Shown here one piece after another: positions 32,855 to 41,921 of a stretch of 64,000 nucleotides of DNA; position 1 is the first letter of the stretch, and every line of letters begins with the position of its first letter. Source of the DNA: Pseudomonas extremorientalis (lineage in GTDB: Bacteria > Pseudomonadota > Gammaproteobacteria > Pseudomonadales > Pseudomonadaceae); contig NZ_MDGK01000058.1 of NCBI RefSeq assembly GCF_001870465.1, positions 213,055-277,054 of the forward strand, in the 5' to 3' direction. The notes under the pieces are model-generated. The model was given only the letters and a program-made list of their open reading frames with translations, did no database searches and had not been told where the DNA came from. A program made the translations under genes and the position numbers.

Positions 32855-35671
32855 ATGAGCTCGAGCAAGAACCACGCAGTGTCCTTTCTGGACGCAGACC
32901 ATCCCGCGCCGGCCGCCCCTGACAGCACCCTGGGCTTTGGCCCCTATCTATTACTGGCCAAGCAGCATGTGTTGTTGCGCAACGGCGTGCCGGTCACCCT
33001 GGGCAGTCGCGCGCTCTACCTGTTGATTGCCCTGGTGACCCGTGCGGGAGAATTGCTGGAGAAGGCCGAACTGATCGCCTTCGCCTGGCCCAAGGTGGTG
33101 GTGGAAGAATGCAACCTGCGCGCACAGATCGTCGCGCTGCGCCGCGCGCTGGGTGACGATGGCAACTGCAGTTATATCGTCACCGTGCCGGGCCGCGGCT
33201 ATCGCTTTGTCGCCCCCGTCACCGTACAGGCGGCCAGTGAAGAGCACCTGCCCGCGCCCTATGTGCGTGTGGATGAGCCCAACCTGCCGACGCCGACGGC
33301 TGAGGTGATCGGCCGCGACGCCTTGATCGCCAGCCTGGCCGACCAGGTCATGAGCCAGCGCTTCGTGACCCTCACCGGCCCCGGCGGAATCGGCAAGACC
33401 ACCGTGGCCATGGCGGTGGCGCAGCGCCTGGCCGGTGAACTCAATCTGGGCACGTGCTTCGTCGACCTGGCCCCCGCCACTGGCGGGCAATGGGTGGCCG
33501 GCATGCTCGCCAGTGCATTGGGTATCCAGACCGTCAGCGCAGACCCGCTGCACTGTGTGGTCGCCAGCCTGGCCAACCGCCGCTTGCTGCTGGTGCTCGA
33601 CAATTGCGAACACGTACTGCCTGCCACCGCCGACGTGGTCGAAATCCTGCTGCGCAGCGCCCCGCAATGCTGTGTGCTTACCACCAGCCGCGAACCGCTG
33701 CGTGCACACGGCGAACGGGTGCATGACCTGGCGCCGCTGGAGGTGCCCGACGCACACGCCCACCTCAGCGCCCAGCAAGCCCTGGCATGGTCCGGCGTGC
33801 GTCTGTTTGTGGAACGCGTACGCGCCCTCGACCCGGGTTTTGTGTTCACCGACGCCGACGTCGCGGCCGTCAGTGCGATCTGCCGCAAACTCGACAGCAA
33901 CGCGCTGGCGATCGAGATCGCCGCCGCCCGCGTGCGCACCTTTGGCATCCAGGACCTGGTGGGCCTGCTCGACGGCAGCTTCCGCCTGCAAATGACTGGC
34001 CGGCGTACCGCCCTCGCCCGGCACCGTTCCCTGAGCGCGACCCTGGACTGGACCTACGCCATGCTCAGCGACGACGAACAGGCCATGCTGCGCCAGCTCG
34101 CGGTGTTCACTGGTTCCTTCACCCTGGAGGCGGTCAAGACGATGACAGCCTCCAGCCGCCTGGCCCCACGCAACGCCCTGCCCTTGCTCGAAAGCCTGAT
34201 GGACAAGTCGCTGCTGATCGCCAGCGAATCCACCGTGCCCAAGCACTACCGCCTGCTGGAAACCACCCGCGCCTACGCCCTGGAAAAACTCGACGAACAG
34301 GGCGAAACCCGTACCACTTGCCAGCGTCATGCGCGCTATGCGCTCGGCGTGCTGCAGGAAGCCGGGCGAACCCTGGATGGCTTGTCGCCAGGCACCTGGC
34401 TGGCCCTCTACGCTGCGCAGATCAATACCATCCGGGCAGCCCTCGACTGGGCCTACTCGCCCACCGGCGACCTGTCCCTGGGCATCGAATTGACCCTGGG
34501 CGGCGTGCCGTTGTGGCTGCGGGTGTCCTTGATCAGCGAGTGCCGCAGTTGGGTCGACAAAGGCCTGGCCAGCGACGCCCTCATCCCGCTGCCCTTGCGC
34601 CAGCGCATGTTGTTGCATACGGCCCTGGCCAGCGTGCTGATGCTCACCTACGGCACCGGCGGCCCGATGCGCGACGCCTGGCGCCAGGTATGCGAAGACG
34701 CCCGCGACCTCGGCGATGCCGAGCACAAGTTGCGTGCCCTGTGGGGTCTGTGGACCGACCGCTGCGGCTGCAACCAGTACACCGAAGCCCTGGAACTGGC
34801 CGAGCGCTACATCGCGCTGAACAGCAGCGGCAGCCAACAATTGCTCGGCAAGCGCATGCGTGCCGTGGCGCTGTTCCATATGGGTGACCTGATGGGGGCA
34901 CGGCAGAACATCGATGAAGCCCTGGGCTCGCCGTCGGCACCGCGTTCGCACATCATCGACCTGCAATTCGACCAACGCATCGCCGCCCGCTGCCTCAAGG
35001 CCAAGGTGCAGTTGCTTGAAGGCGATGTCGACCCGGCGCTGCGCCTGATCGGCAGTTGCGTCGACGAAGCCATCTCCCTCGAACACCCCGCGACCCTCTG
35101 GTACACCCTGTGCCTGGGTGCCATACCCCTGGCACTGTTGGCATCCAACCTGCCGAAAGTGCGCTATTACCTGGGCCTGCTGCAAGACAGCACCACCGGC
35201 CAGGACCTGCATATCTGGCGGCAATTTCGCCTGTGTTTCGAAAACATCCTGCTGATCCGCGAAGGCGCCCCGGAAACCGGCGTGCCGCAACTGGGCGAAG
35301 CCTTGCACCACTTGCAAGGCCAGGGCGACAGCCAGCTCTACAGCCTGCTGCGCTGTGAGTACGCCCTGGGCCTGGCGCGCCTGGGCCTGGAAAAACTCGC
35401 CCTGGAAGTGCTCGAAGACACCCTGCAATTGGCCCTCGGCCGCCATGAACGTTGGTTCGTGCCGCAAATACTGCGGATCAAGGCGCAACTGATCCTGCGC
35501 CAGGCGCACTACGGCTCGGTGGACAAGGCCACCGTGCTGCTGCGCCAGGCCTGGGTGGACGCGCAGTTGGCGGGCGCGCATTTTTGGCGGGCGCAGATCG
35601 CGACCGACCTGGCGCGGTTGCAGGAACCCAAGTTGCGCATCGCCTCGTTGCCGCGGCTCCAGCACCGGTAG
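32855..35671 (+). CDS. OmpR-type winged-helix regulator fused to a STAND-like NTPase
   Basis: A 938-aa cytosolic protein. Residues about 25-115 form an OmpR/PhoB-type winged helix (GSRALYLLIALVTRAGELLEKAELI, then VVVEECNLRAQIVALRRALGD, then VPGRGYRFVAPV). A P-loop NTPase follows, with Walker A GPGGIGKTT near residue 175 and Walker B LLLVLDNCEHVL near 247, as in NB-ARC/STAND proteins. The C-terminal half is helical and repeat-like. There is no receiver domain. ATG 32855 follows AAGGA. It lies between the bufferin and T3SS clusters, and its DNA-binding domain closely matches the small regulator at 52449. Confidence 0.88.
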   Translation: MSSSKNHAVSFLDADHPAPAAPDSTLGFGPYLLLAKQHVLLRNGVPVTLGSRALYLLIALVTRAGELLEKAELIAFAWPKVVVEECNLRAQIVALRRALGDDGNCSYIVTVPGRGYRFVAPVTVQAASEEHLPAPYVRVDEPNLPTPTAEVIGRDALIASLADQVMSQRFVTLTGPGGIGKTTVAMAVAQRLAGELNLGTCFVDLAPATGGQWVAGMLASALGIQTVSADPLHCVVASLANRRLLLVLDNCEHVLPATADVVEILLRSAPQCCVLTTSREPLRAHGERVHDLAPLEVPDAHAHLSAQQALAWSGVRLFVERVRALDPGFVFTDADVAAVSAICRKLDSNALAIEIAAARVRTFGIQDLVGLLDGSFRLQMTGRRTALARHRSLSATLDWTYAMLSDDEQAMLRQLAVFTGSFTLEAVKTMTASSRLAPRNALPLLESLMDKSLLIASESTVPKHYRLLETTRAYALEKLDEQGETRTTCQRHARYALGVLQEAGRTLDGLSPGTWLALYAAQINTIRAALDWAYSPTGDLSLGIELTLGGVPLWLRVSLISECRSWVDKGLASDALIPLPLRQRMLLHTALASVLMLTYGTGGPMRDAWRQVCEDARDLGDAEHKLRALWGLWTDRCGCNQYTEALELAERYIALNSSGSQQLLGKRMRAVALFHMGDLMGARQNIDEALGSPSAPRSHIIDLQFDQRIAARCLKAKVQLLEGDVDPALRLIGSCVDEAISLEHPATLWYTLCLGAIPLALLASNLPKVRYYLGLLQDSTTGQDLHIWRQFRLCFENILLIREGAPETGVPQLGEALHHLQGQGDSQLYSLLRCEYALGLARLGLEKLALEVLEDTLQLALGRHERWFVPQILRIKAQLILRQAHYGSVDKATVLLRQAWVDAQLAGAHFWRAQIATDLARLQEPKLRIASLPRLQHR

Positions 35672-35883
35672 TGATTGAACACGGGATGAATCGCACAAGC
35701 TTTTACAGCGGTGAAATGACCCTGTCAGGCAGACCAGGATAAGTACTCGCTCAAACCGTCGGAGTGGACCAACGACAACCACGACGTAGGAATTGATTGA
35801 ACCCAGCAGTAAGAAATGGAACTGATGGAGGCGCTCAGGACACTCATGATCGGCTCCGTCCCGGCCAATGAAGGACCCTACCT
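35672..35883. other. 212-bp gap with no gene seen
   Basis: Nothing longer than 18 codons with a plausible start is present. It should hold the promoter of the 140-aa gene, whose start is preceded by AAGGA. Confidence 0.5.
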
Positions 35884-36306
35884 ATGTTTCCATTTCTTGC
35901 TGCAATCATTCCCGCCTTGATTGGCGCTGGCAAAGCAATCGCTGTCGGTGCCGTCACCGGTGTGGCCACTGCCGGCGCCACCTACGGCACAGGTAAAGCG
36001 ATTAAAGCCATAGCAGGTGACAAGACGGCTAAACCAGCACCCGACAAGGAACCAGCCGCCGCGCCCCCCAAAAAACCGCCAGTATCGCTTGAGCCGTCCT
36101 GGAAAGCCCTGAAAAACGAGGTCCCCGAACATCTGCGCCTCCCGGAAAAACCTGCCGTGAAAGAGGCGACCTCTGTCGATTCACCTGGACCGGCAGTCGA
36201 TACCGCCCTCGAAAAGGCGCCAACAGTCGTAGGCGCAGCCAATCCGGTTGCGCCTGTCTTACCCGTTGTGGCGGCGGCCCCAACCTCTGGAGCCATGCGC
36301 GTCTGA
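35884..36306 (+). CDS. Gly/Ala/Pro-rich protein next to the T3SS; candidate substrate
   Basis: A 140-aa protein of unknown family. Residues 1-45 are hydrophobic and rich in small residues with GxxxG-like spacing (LIGAGKAIAVGAVTGVATAG), suggesting membrane insertion. Residues 50-140 are disordered and rich in Pro, Lys and Ala (KPAPDKEPAAAPPKKPP). No standard signal peptide. It ends tail to tail with sctU, and both stop codons lie inside one 22-bp inverted repeat. It could be a secreted or translocator-like protein, but the only support is location and composition. Confidence 0.55.
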   Translation: MFPFLAAIIPALIGAGKAIAVGAVTGVATAGATYGTGKAIKAIAGDKTAKPAPDKEPAAAPPKKPPVSLEPSWKALKNEVPEHLRLPEKPAVKEATSVDSPGPAVDTALEKAPTVVGAANPVAPVLPVVAAAPTSGAMRV

Positions 36307-36350
36307 TCTGAAGTAAAGGCGATGACACCGCCTTTACTTCAGATCAGACG
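36300..36350. terminator. 22-bp perfect inverted repeat at convergent gene ends
   Basis: Bases 36300-36321 are exactly complementary to 36329-36350, with a 7-nt loop (ATGACAC). The left arm contains the stop of the 140-aa gene and the right arm the stop of sctU. No strong T-run follows on either side, but the stem is very stable and symmetrical, so it probably ends or protects both transcripts. Confidence 0.75.
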
Positions 36351-37385
36351 GGCTGCCACCAACCAGTCCGCTACTGCCTGGAATGCGGCATCAGGTACCG
36401 GGTCGCCAGCCACCGCCTTTTTTGCGATGTCCGCTGCCAGGGTTTTGTCCGGCGCATGGGGAATCCCCAGGTCATACGCCTCCTGCAGCATCAACAACGC
36501 CTCCTCCGGGGAGGCCCGGCACACGATCACCGGCACCGGCGTTTCCCCGCGCACATAACGCACGCCAACCACCCAACCGTCGGTGGTGCCGATCATCAAG
36601 GACGCACGGCCCAAACCCAACTTGGTCGCCAGAGCCTGCATCTCGTTGCGCTGGCGGCGGCGTTCGCTTTTGATCAGCGGGTCGCCGTCGATGTCCTTGC
36701 GTTCGCGCTTGGTCTCGCTGCGGGTCATCTTCATGTCGCGGCCGAACAGCCAGCGTTGCATCATCACGTCCACCCCGCCCACCAGGATGAATGCGCACAG
36801 CACGGTAAACACCAGCGGCTTGAGCACCAGGAAGAATGTCGACTGCATGCACTCGGCACCGCAGCGCGACGACTCCATCAGCGCCTGCAATGCATGCTTG
36901 CCCACCACGTAGAACGCGATTGCCAGCACCTGCACCTTGATCAGGCCCTTGATGAACTCCACCAGGTTGCGCAGCGCAAAGATCTTCTTCATGCCCTCCG
37001 CCGGGTTGATGCGTTTGAACTCGGGTTTGATCGGGTCCGTGGAGAACACAAACCCGCGCATAGTGATGATATTGGTCAGGATCACCACGCCGGTGGTCAC
37101 CGCCATCACCGGCAACGTGATGCCGATCACCAGTTGCTCGGCATGGTCGAGCACCCGTGGCCACACCGTGGCGAACGGTTCGACGTAGATCAGCGCGGTG
37201 AGGTCGATCAGCGCCGTAACCTGGGCCTTGGCCCGTGGCGCCAGAACGGAAATGCACAGTGTGCAGAACAGGATGACCATGCCCGACACCAGGTCCTGGC
37301 TCTTGGCAACCTGGCCCTTTTTACGTGCGTCCTGGAGCTTCTTGTCCGTGGCCGGCTGGGATTTTTCTTCGCTGGTATCGGCCAT
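36339..37385 (-). CDS. sctU: T3SS export apparatus switch protein SctU, NPTH motif missing
   Basis: A 348-aa FlhB/YscU-family protein: cytosolic N terminus (EEKSQPATDKKLQDARKKGQVAKS), four membrane helices, then the cytoplasmic domain. In this family the NPTH motif before IAVGIRY self-cleaves to switch substrate class. Here the matching stretch reads MIGTTDGWVVGVRYVRGETPVP, so Asn-Pro-Thr-His is absent while the following VGVRY and the PxP-like segment are kept. Cleavage by the usual chemistry should be impossible. It is the last gene of the rhcC1-sctU operon, starting 3 bp after sctT. Confidence 0.9.
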   Translation of the reverse strand: MADTSEEKSQPATDKKLQDARKKGQVAKSQDLVSGMVILFCTLCISVLAPRAKAQVTALIDLTALIYVEPFATVWPRVLDHAEQLVIGITLPVMAVTTGVVILTNIITMRGFVFSTDPIKPEFKRINPAEGMKKIFALRNLVEFIKGLIKVQVLAIAFYVVGKHALQALMESSRCGAECMQSTFFLVLKPLVFTVLCAFILVGGVDVMMQRWLFGRDMKMTRSETKRERKDIDGDPLIKSERRRQRNEMQALATKLGLGRASLMIGTTDGWVVGVRYVRGETPVPVIVCRASPEEALLMLQEAYDLGIPHAPDKTLAADIAKKAVAGDPVPDAAFQAVADWLVAARLI

Positions 37386-37388
37386 GGG

Positions 37389-38201
37389 CTACTCCATGCC
37401 GGCCAGGGTCTTGAGCAGTTCGACCGTGCCGCGAAACTCCGCCAGTTGGTCGAGCATCAGCGGGATCAGGAAGCCGATGTAGACCACCATCAGGATCGTG
37501 AAAAACAGGTTTTTCACCGGCAGCGACAGGTCGAAGATATGCAGGTTCGGCGCCATGCGCGACAGGTAGGCGAGCATCAGGTCGGTCACCAGCAGTGCGA
37601 TCAGCAACGGCGAGACCATCAGCACGCCGACGCGCATGATCTGGTCAAGGATCGACAACACCGCCAGCAGCGCCGAGCTGGCGAACACCGGCGTGAACGC
37701 GGTGACCGGCCAGAGCTGGTAGCTGTGGTAATAGCCGTCGACCATCAGGATGAACCCGCCGGACATGAAGAACAGCGTGATCAGCATCACCGTGAGCAGG
37801 GTCGCCATCACGCTGGATTCCCCGGACGACAGCGGGTCCACCAGTTGCGCCATGGTCGAGCCGCGTTGCAGGTCGATCAACTCCCCCGCCACCTCGGCGG
37901 CCCAGAACGGAATGCCGAACAGCAGGCCGATCAAAATACCGATCAGGAACTCCTTGATCAGCAACCCGGCGATAAACAGGCTGCCGTGCTCCGGCATCGA
38001 TGTCAGCGCGTCGAACACCGGGAAGAACATCGGGATGGAAATCGCCACGGCCACACAGCCGCGAATCATGCCGGTGAGGCCCAGGCGGTTGAACGCCGGG
38101 GTGATCACCACCACGCCCATGGCACGGCAAGCGGCAAGCGACGCGGAGCTGATCACCGGGTAGGCGACTTCGAGGAACTGCGCGGTCAGGCTGGCATCCA
38201 T
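37389..38201 (-). CDS. sctT: T3SS export apparatus protein SctT
   Basis: A 270-aa inner-membrane protein of the FliR/SpaR/YscT family with about six to eight helices. Characteristic segments include GRGCVAVAISIPMFFPVF-type helix 2, FLIGILIGLLFGIPFWAAEVAGELIDLQRG and DLMLAYLSRMAPNLHIFDLSLPVKN. It forms the export gate with SctR and SctS. It follows sctS by 6 bp. Confidence 0.93.
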   Translation of the reverse strand: MDASLTAQFLEVAYPVISSASLAACRAMGVVVITPAFNRLGLTGMIRGCVAVAISIPMFFPVFDALTSMPEHGSLFIAGLLIKEFLIGILIGLLFGIPFWAAEVAGELIDLQRGSTMAQLVDPLSSGESSVMATLLTVMLITLFFMSGGFILMVDGYYHSYQLWPVTAFTPVFASSALLAVLSILDQIMRVGVLMVSPLLIALLVTDLMLAYLSRMAPNLHIFDLSLPVKNLFFTILMVVYIGFLIPLMLDQLAEFRGTVELLKTLAGME

Positions 38202-38207
38202 GGGCGG

Positions 38208-38477
38208 TCAGCGCGTCCACATCGCAAAGTTGTCCAGCACCTGGCCGCCGAGTTCCGCCACCTGCCCGGCGAGCACCGGCCCCAGGAACACGATGGTCAG
38301 CAACACCGCGACCAGCTTCACCACCTGGGGTAATGTCTGGTCCTGGATCTGCGTCAGCGCCTGGAACAGGCCCACGCTCAAGCCCACGATAATCGCCACG
38401 CCCAGCGCCGGTGCGGAGAGCATCAGCACCGTCATCAGCGCCTGTTTCATCAATGACAGGAATACGTCCTGGCCCAT
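38208..38477 (-). CDS. sctS: T3SS export apparatus protein SctS
   Basis: An 89-aa protein of the FliQ/SpaQ/YscS family with two membrane helices forming the export-gate hairpin (LSAPALGVAIIVGLSVGLFQALTQIQDQTLPQ is the diagnostic stretch). It lies between sctR and sctT with 10-bp and 6-bp gaps. Confidence 0.93.
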   Translation of the reverse strand: MGQDVFLSLMKQALMTVLMLSAPALGVAIIVGLSVGLFQALTQIQDQTLPQVVKLVAVLLTIVFLGPVLAGQVAELGGQVLDNFAMWTR

Positions 38478-38487
38478 GGATCGTGCC

Positions 38488-39141
38488 TCAGCCGTAACTC
38501 AGAATCAAACCGTGCATCAAGCGCGACCAGCCGCTCAGGGACACGAATAAAAAAATCTTCAGCGGAATGGAGATCAGGTTCGGCGAGACCATCGACATGC
38601 CCATGGCCATCAGCACGTTGGACACCAGCAAGTCCACCACCAGGAACGGGATGTACAGCAGAAAGCCGATCTCGAAGGCGCGGGTCAGTTCCGAGCTGAC
38701 GAACGCCGGGATCAGCACCACCAGGTCGTCGTCACGCAAATCGGCGCGTGCTTCAGGCGACCAGATGGTCTCGGTGGCCTGCACGAAAAAACCGCGTTCG
38801 GACTCATTGGCAAACCGCTTCAGGTGCGCTTGCAACGGTGGACGCAATGCATCGCCCAAATCCTTGAGTTGCTCCACATGCTCGATGTTGAGGTCGCGCC
38901 CCTCCACCTGCCGGTACATGTCGCCAATCAACGGCGTGGTCACGTACACCGACAGGATCAACGCAATGCCGTACAGCACCAGGTTCGGCGGCGTCTGTTG
39001 CACGCCAAGGGCGTTACGGATCAGGAACAGCACCACCGAGATCTTCATGAACCCGGTGAGTGTCACCACCGCCAGCGGGATCAGCCCGATCGTCGCAACG
39101 ACCAGGATGATCTCGATCAGGTTCGGCTGATAACCGGTCAT
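38488..39141 (-). CDS. sctR: T3SS export apparatus protein SctR
   Basis: A 217-aa protein of the FliP/SpaP/YscR family. VVLFLIRNALGVQQTPPNLVLYGIALILS and IPFLVVDLLVSNVLMAMGMSMVSPNLISIPLKIFLFVSLSGWSRL are the family signatures. It forms the core of the export gate. Its ATG overlaps the sctQ stop. Confidence 0.95.
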   Translation of the reverse strand: MTGYQPNLIEIILVVATIGLIPLAVVTLTGFMKISVVLFLIRNALGVQQTPPNLVLYGIALILSVYVTTPLIGDMYRQVEGRDLNIEHVEQLKDLGDALRPPLQAHLKRFANESERGFFVQATETIWSPEARADLRDDDLVVLIPAFVSSELTRAFEIGFLLYIPFLVVDLLVSNVLMAMGMSMVSPNLISIPLKIFLFVSLSGWSRLMHGLILSYG

Positions 39142-40139
39142 GGGGTGGCAAAACTCAGCAGGCGCACACCCAGGCCGTCACCGATTTTCACCAGTTGACC
39201 CTGGCCGACGCGACGGCCGTTGACCATCAGGTCGACGCTGTCCACACCCGGCGTGTCGAGCTGCAACAGGCTGCCGGCGCCCAGTTCACGCAACTGCGCC
39301 AGGGTCAGTTCCAGGCTGCCCACCTGGCACACCAGTTTCAACGGCAGGTCATCCAGCGCAACGGCGGCATCAACATCAGTCATGGGGTTCTCCGGTTCCA
39401 CAAAGGGGGCTTTCAAGGCTTCCTGCAGGCGCAGGACTTCGCCCTGGTATTGGCAGCGCGCCTGCAGGCGGCCATCGAGGTCGAGCAACAGGCCCGGGCC
39501 TTGCTCCAGCATCAGCACATCACCGGGGCGCAGGCTGCGCAGTTCACCGAGGGACAGCCACTGGCGCCCCGCCACCACCGCCAGGGTCTGCCGCAGGCCT
39601 GGCAAGGGGTCGGGTTCGACCTCGGCGTATTGCGCCAGCAGTTGCGTGACCAGTACGGCGGCGCTTTCGCTCAGGTCCAACTGGGCGCTCATCGCGGGCT
39701 GGTGGCCGAAGGTCAATTCCAGCGCCAGCCGCAGGGCAAACACGCCCTGCTCATCACCGGCTTCGAGCACCTGCAGCGGGTGACCGAGCAACGGCTCCAG
39801 GCTTTCGATCAGGTCGAGCAACGCCAGCTCCAGCAACAACGCGCGCGGCAGCGCAGGCAACGGCTGCACATCGAACGGCAGCGCCAACGGCAGCATCAGT
39901 TGCTCCAGCGCCGCAGCGGGCAAACTCAGGCGCATCGCGGCACCGCCAAGCGACAGCGGCACATGACGCGGCGCGTCAAGGCGGCGCGCTGCGGCGGCCC
40001 AGCTCACGCGCAAGTCCTGCCCGCCGCAACGGCCCTGCCAGGGACGGCAGCGGCGGTGCAACTGGTTGTGCAGAGCCAGTAACGCCGGGTCGTAGTGGGT
40101 CAGCCACGGCGACAGCGAATCGGCAAGGGCTGGAATCAT
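39138..40139 (-). CDS. sctQ: T3SS cytoplasmic ring protein SctQ
   Basis: A 333-aa unsplit SctQ/FliN-like protein. The C terminus holds a SpoA domain (LPLKLVCQVGSLELTLAQLRELGAGSLLQLD, then VDLMVNGRRVGQGQLVKIGDGLGVRLLSF). An internal SpoA-like stretch precedes it (RSLRPGDVLMLEQGPGLLL). It builds the sorting platform with SctK and SctL. It overlaps sctR and sctO by 4 bp each. Confidence 0.88.
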   Translation of the reverse strand: MIPALADSLSPWLTHYDPALLALHNQLHRRCRPWQGRCGGQDLRVSWAAAARRLDAPRHVPLSLGGAAMRLSLPAAALEQLMLPLALPFDVQPLPALPRALLLELALLDLIESLEPLLGHPLQVLEAGDEQGVFALRLALELTFGHQPAMSAQLDLSESAAVLVTQLLAQYAEVEPDPLPGLRQTLAVVAGRQWLSLGELRSLRPGDVLMLEQGPGLLLDLDGRLQARCQYQGEVLRLQEALKAPFVEPENPMTDVDAAVALDDLPLKLVCQVGSLELTLAQLRELGAGSLLQLDTPGVDSVDLMVNGRRVGQGQLVKIGDGLGVRLLSFATP

Positions 40140-40582
40140 GTGCCGGCGCCTTCATCACGCAGCTCGCCCACCCGGCGCTCGGCGCTTTCACGGCCCTCAA
40201 GCAGGCTTTGCCAGGCCTCGGACTGGCGCTGGCGGCTCAGGCGCTCCTGACGGAACACATCGCGCTCGCGCTCCTGGCTTCGCAGCGTGGTGGACACGTG
40301 AGCCACATCGTTTTCCAGTTGCTGCTGGTCATCCGACAGGCCGCGCAGGCGATCCTGGGCGGCCTGCCAACTGGCGACCGACAGGCCTTCGGTCAGGGAC
40401 GCATAAACCTGCCGCGCTTCTTCGGCAATCGCCTCACGGTGCAGGCGCAATTGCTCCTTGGCGTCAGTCAGCACACCGTGGGTCTGCTCGCAGCGTTGCT
40501 GCTGCGCGGCCAGTTGGCTGGCGGCCCGCTGTTCACGCAACACCCGCAGGGTTTGCAGGGTGCGTAGTTGTTGGGTTTTCAT
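40136..40582 (-). CDS. sctO: T3SS stalk protein SctO (YscO/FliJ-like)
   Basis: A 148-aa all-helical coiled-coil protein (QQLRTLQTLRVLREQRAASQLAAQQQ..., then QDRLRGLSDDQQQLENDVAHV), in the position of YscO/y4yJ between the ATPase and SctQ genes. It links the ATPase to SctV. ATG 40582 has GGAG 8 nt upstream. Sequence identity is low, as always in this family, so the call rests mainly on size, coiled coil and position. Confidence 0.8.
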   Translation of the reverse strand: MKTQQLRTLQTLRVLREQRAASQLAAQQQRCEQTHGVLTDAKEQLRLHREAIAEEARQVYASLTEGLSVASWQAAQDRLRGLSDDQQQLENDVAHVSTTLRSQERERDVFRQERLSRQRQSEAWQSLLEGRESAERRVGELRDEGAGT

Positions 40583-40598
40583 TGGATTTGCTCCTTGT

Positions 40599-41921
40599 TC
40601 ATGCCAGTACCCGGCGCATGTGGGCCAGGGTCTGTTCCAGGTTGCTCGGCTCACCCGCGTTCTGGCGCAGGAAGGCTTCGATAGCGGCGTGGCGGTTGAT
40701 CGCTTCATCGGCCAAAGGATCGCTGCCGGCGGAGTACTCCCCCACGCGGATCAGCATTTCGATCTCGCCATACCGCGCCATCAATTCACGCATGCGCATC
40801 GCCAGCCGCTTGTGCTCTTCACCGGCGACCTGCTCCATCAAACGGCTGCGACTGCGCAACACATCCACCGCCGGAAAGTAGTTGCGCTGGGCCAACTCGG
40901 CGCTCAAGACGATGTGACCGTCGAGGATCGAACGGGCCTCTTCGGCCACCGGATCGCTGGCGGCATCACCCTCGGTCAGCACGGTGTACAGCGCGGTAAT
41001 GCTGCCGGTGGGCCCGGGGCCGGCGCGTTCCAGCAAACGCGGCAAGGCCGAAAAGAACGACGGCGGATAACCGCGCCGGGTTGGCGGCTCGCCCACCGCC
41101 AGGCCGATCTCGCGCTGGGCCCGGGCGAAACGCGTGAGGCTGTCCATCAACAGCAATACGTTGCGGCCCTGGTCGCGGTGGTACTCGGCCAGGGTGGTGG
41201 CGACAAACGCCGCACGCACCCGCTCGGCCGCCGGGCGATCCGAAGTGGCAACCACCGCCACCGTGCGCGCACGGGCCTGGGCGTCGAGCTGCACATCGAG
41301 CAATTCACGCACTTCCCGGCCCCGCTCGCCGATCAGGCCGATCACGATCACATCGGCTTCGCTGTTGCGGATGATGCTGGCGAGCAGCGACGACTTGCCC
41401 ACACCGGGCTCACCGAAGATGCCCATGCGTTGGCCCTGGGCCAGGGTCAGCAGGCCATCGATGGAGCGAATGCCCAGGGCCATGGAACGCACGATCAACT
41501 GTCGCGAAAACGCTGCCGGGGGTTCAGCGTGCAGCGGGTAGTGCTGCAAGGCCACGGTCGGCGGCATGCCGTCGCCGTCGAGGAAATCGCCCATGGGGCT
41601 GATGACCCGGCCGAGCTGCGCATCCCCGACGGCCACGCCCAGGGTCTCGCCGGTGGCGGTGATTTGGGTGCGCGTGGACAGGCCTTCCATGGAGCCGATG
41701 GGCGACAGGATGGCCTCGTCACCGTCAAAACCGATCACCTCGGCGCTCAGGCTGCGGGCGCTGCCGGGGTCGCGCAGCTGGCACAGCTCACCGATGCTCG
41801 CCCCGGCCACACTGGCGCGCAGCAATACACCGCGAATGCTCAGCACGGTGCCGTGCATGGGCCGCGGGCGCGCCTGGGCCAGGCGCTCGCAGAGGCGTGG
41901 CAGCAGCTGTTCCAGGTTCAT
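40599..41921 (-). CDS. sctN: T3SS ATPase SctN
   Basis: A 440-aa F1-type ATPase that unfolds and releases export substrates at the base of the apparatus. Walker A is GEPGVGKSSLL (near residues 170-180) and Walker B is VLLLMDSLTRFA. The stretch following, REIGLAVGEPPTRRGYPPSFFSALPRLLERAG, is diagnostic for T3SS and flagellar ATPases. It overlaps sctL by 4 bp. Confidence 0.96.
   Translation of the reverse strand: MNLEQLLPRLCERLAQARPRPMHGTVLSIRGVLLRASVAGASIGELCQLRDPGSARSLSAEVIGFDGDEAILSPIGSMEGLSTRTQITATGETLGVAVGDAQLGRVISPMGDFLDGDGMPPTVALQHYPLHAEPPAAFSRQLIVRSMALGIRSIDGLLTLAQGQRMGIFGEPGVGKSSLLASIIRNSEADVIVIGLIGERGREVRELLDVQLDAQARARTVAVVATSDRPAAERVRAAFVATTLAEYHRDQGRNVLLLMDSLTRFARAQREIGLAVGEPPTRRGYPPSFFSALPRLLERAGPGPTGSITALYTVLTEGDAASDPVAEEARSILDGHIVLSAELAQRNYFPAVDVLRSRSRLMEQVAGEEHKRLAMRMRELMARYGEIEMLIRVGEYSAGSDPLADEAINRHAAIEAFLRQNAGEPSNLEQTLAHMRRVLA

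Noticed and set aside
32951..35782. 943-codon minus-strand frame opposite the winged-helix NTPase gene
   Set aside because: The plus strand encodes recognisable winged-helix and P-loop motifs; the antisense frame has shadow-type composition and no ribosome-binding site of note.
36456..38333. 625-codon plus-strand frame opposite sctU and sctT
   Set aside because: Very His/Gln/Arg-rich with no membrane segments or domains; the minus strand carries clear T3SS membrane proteins.
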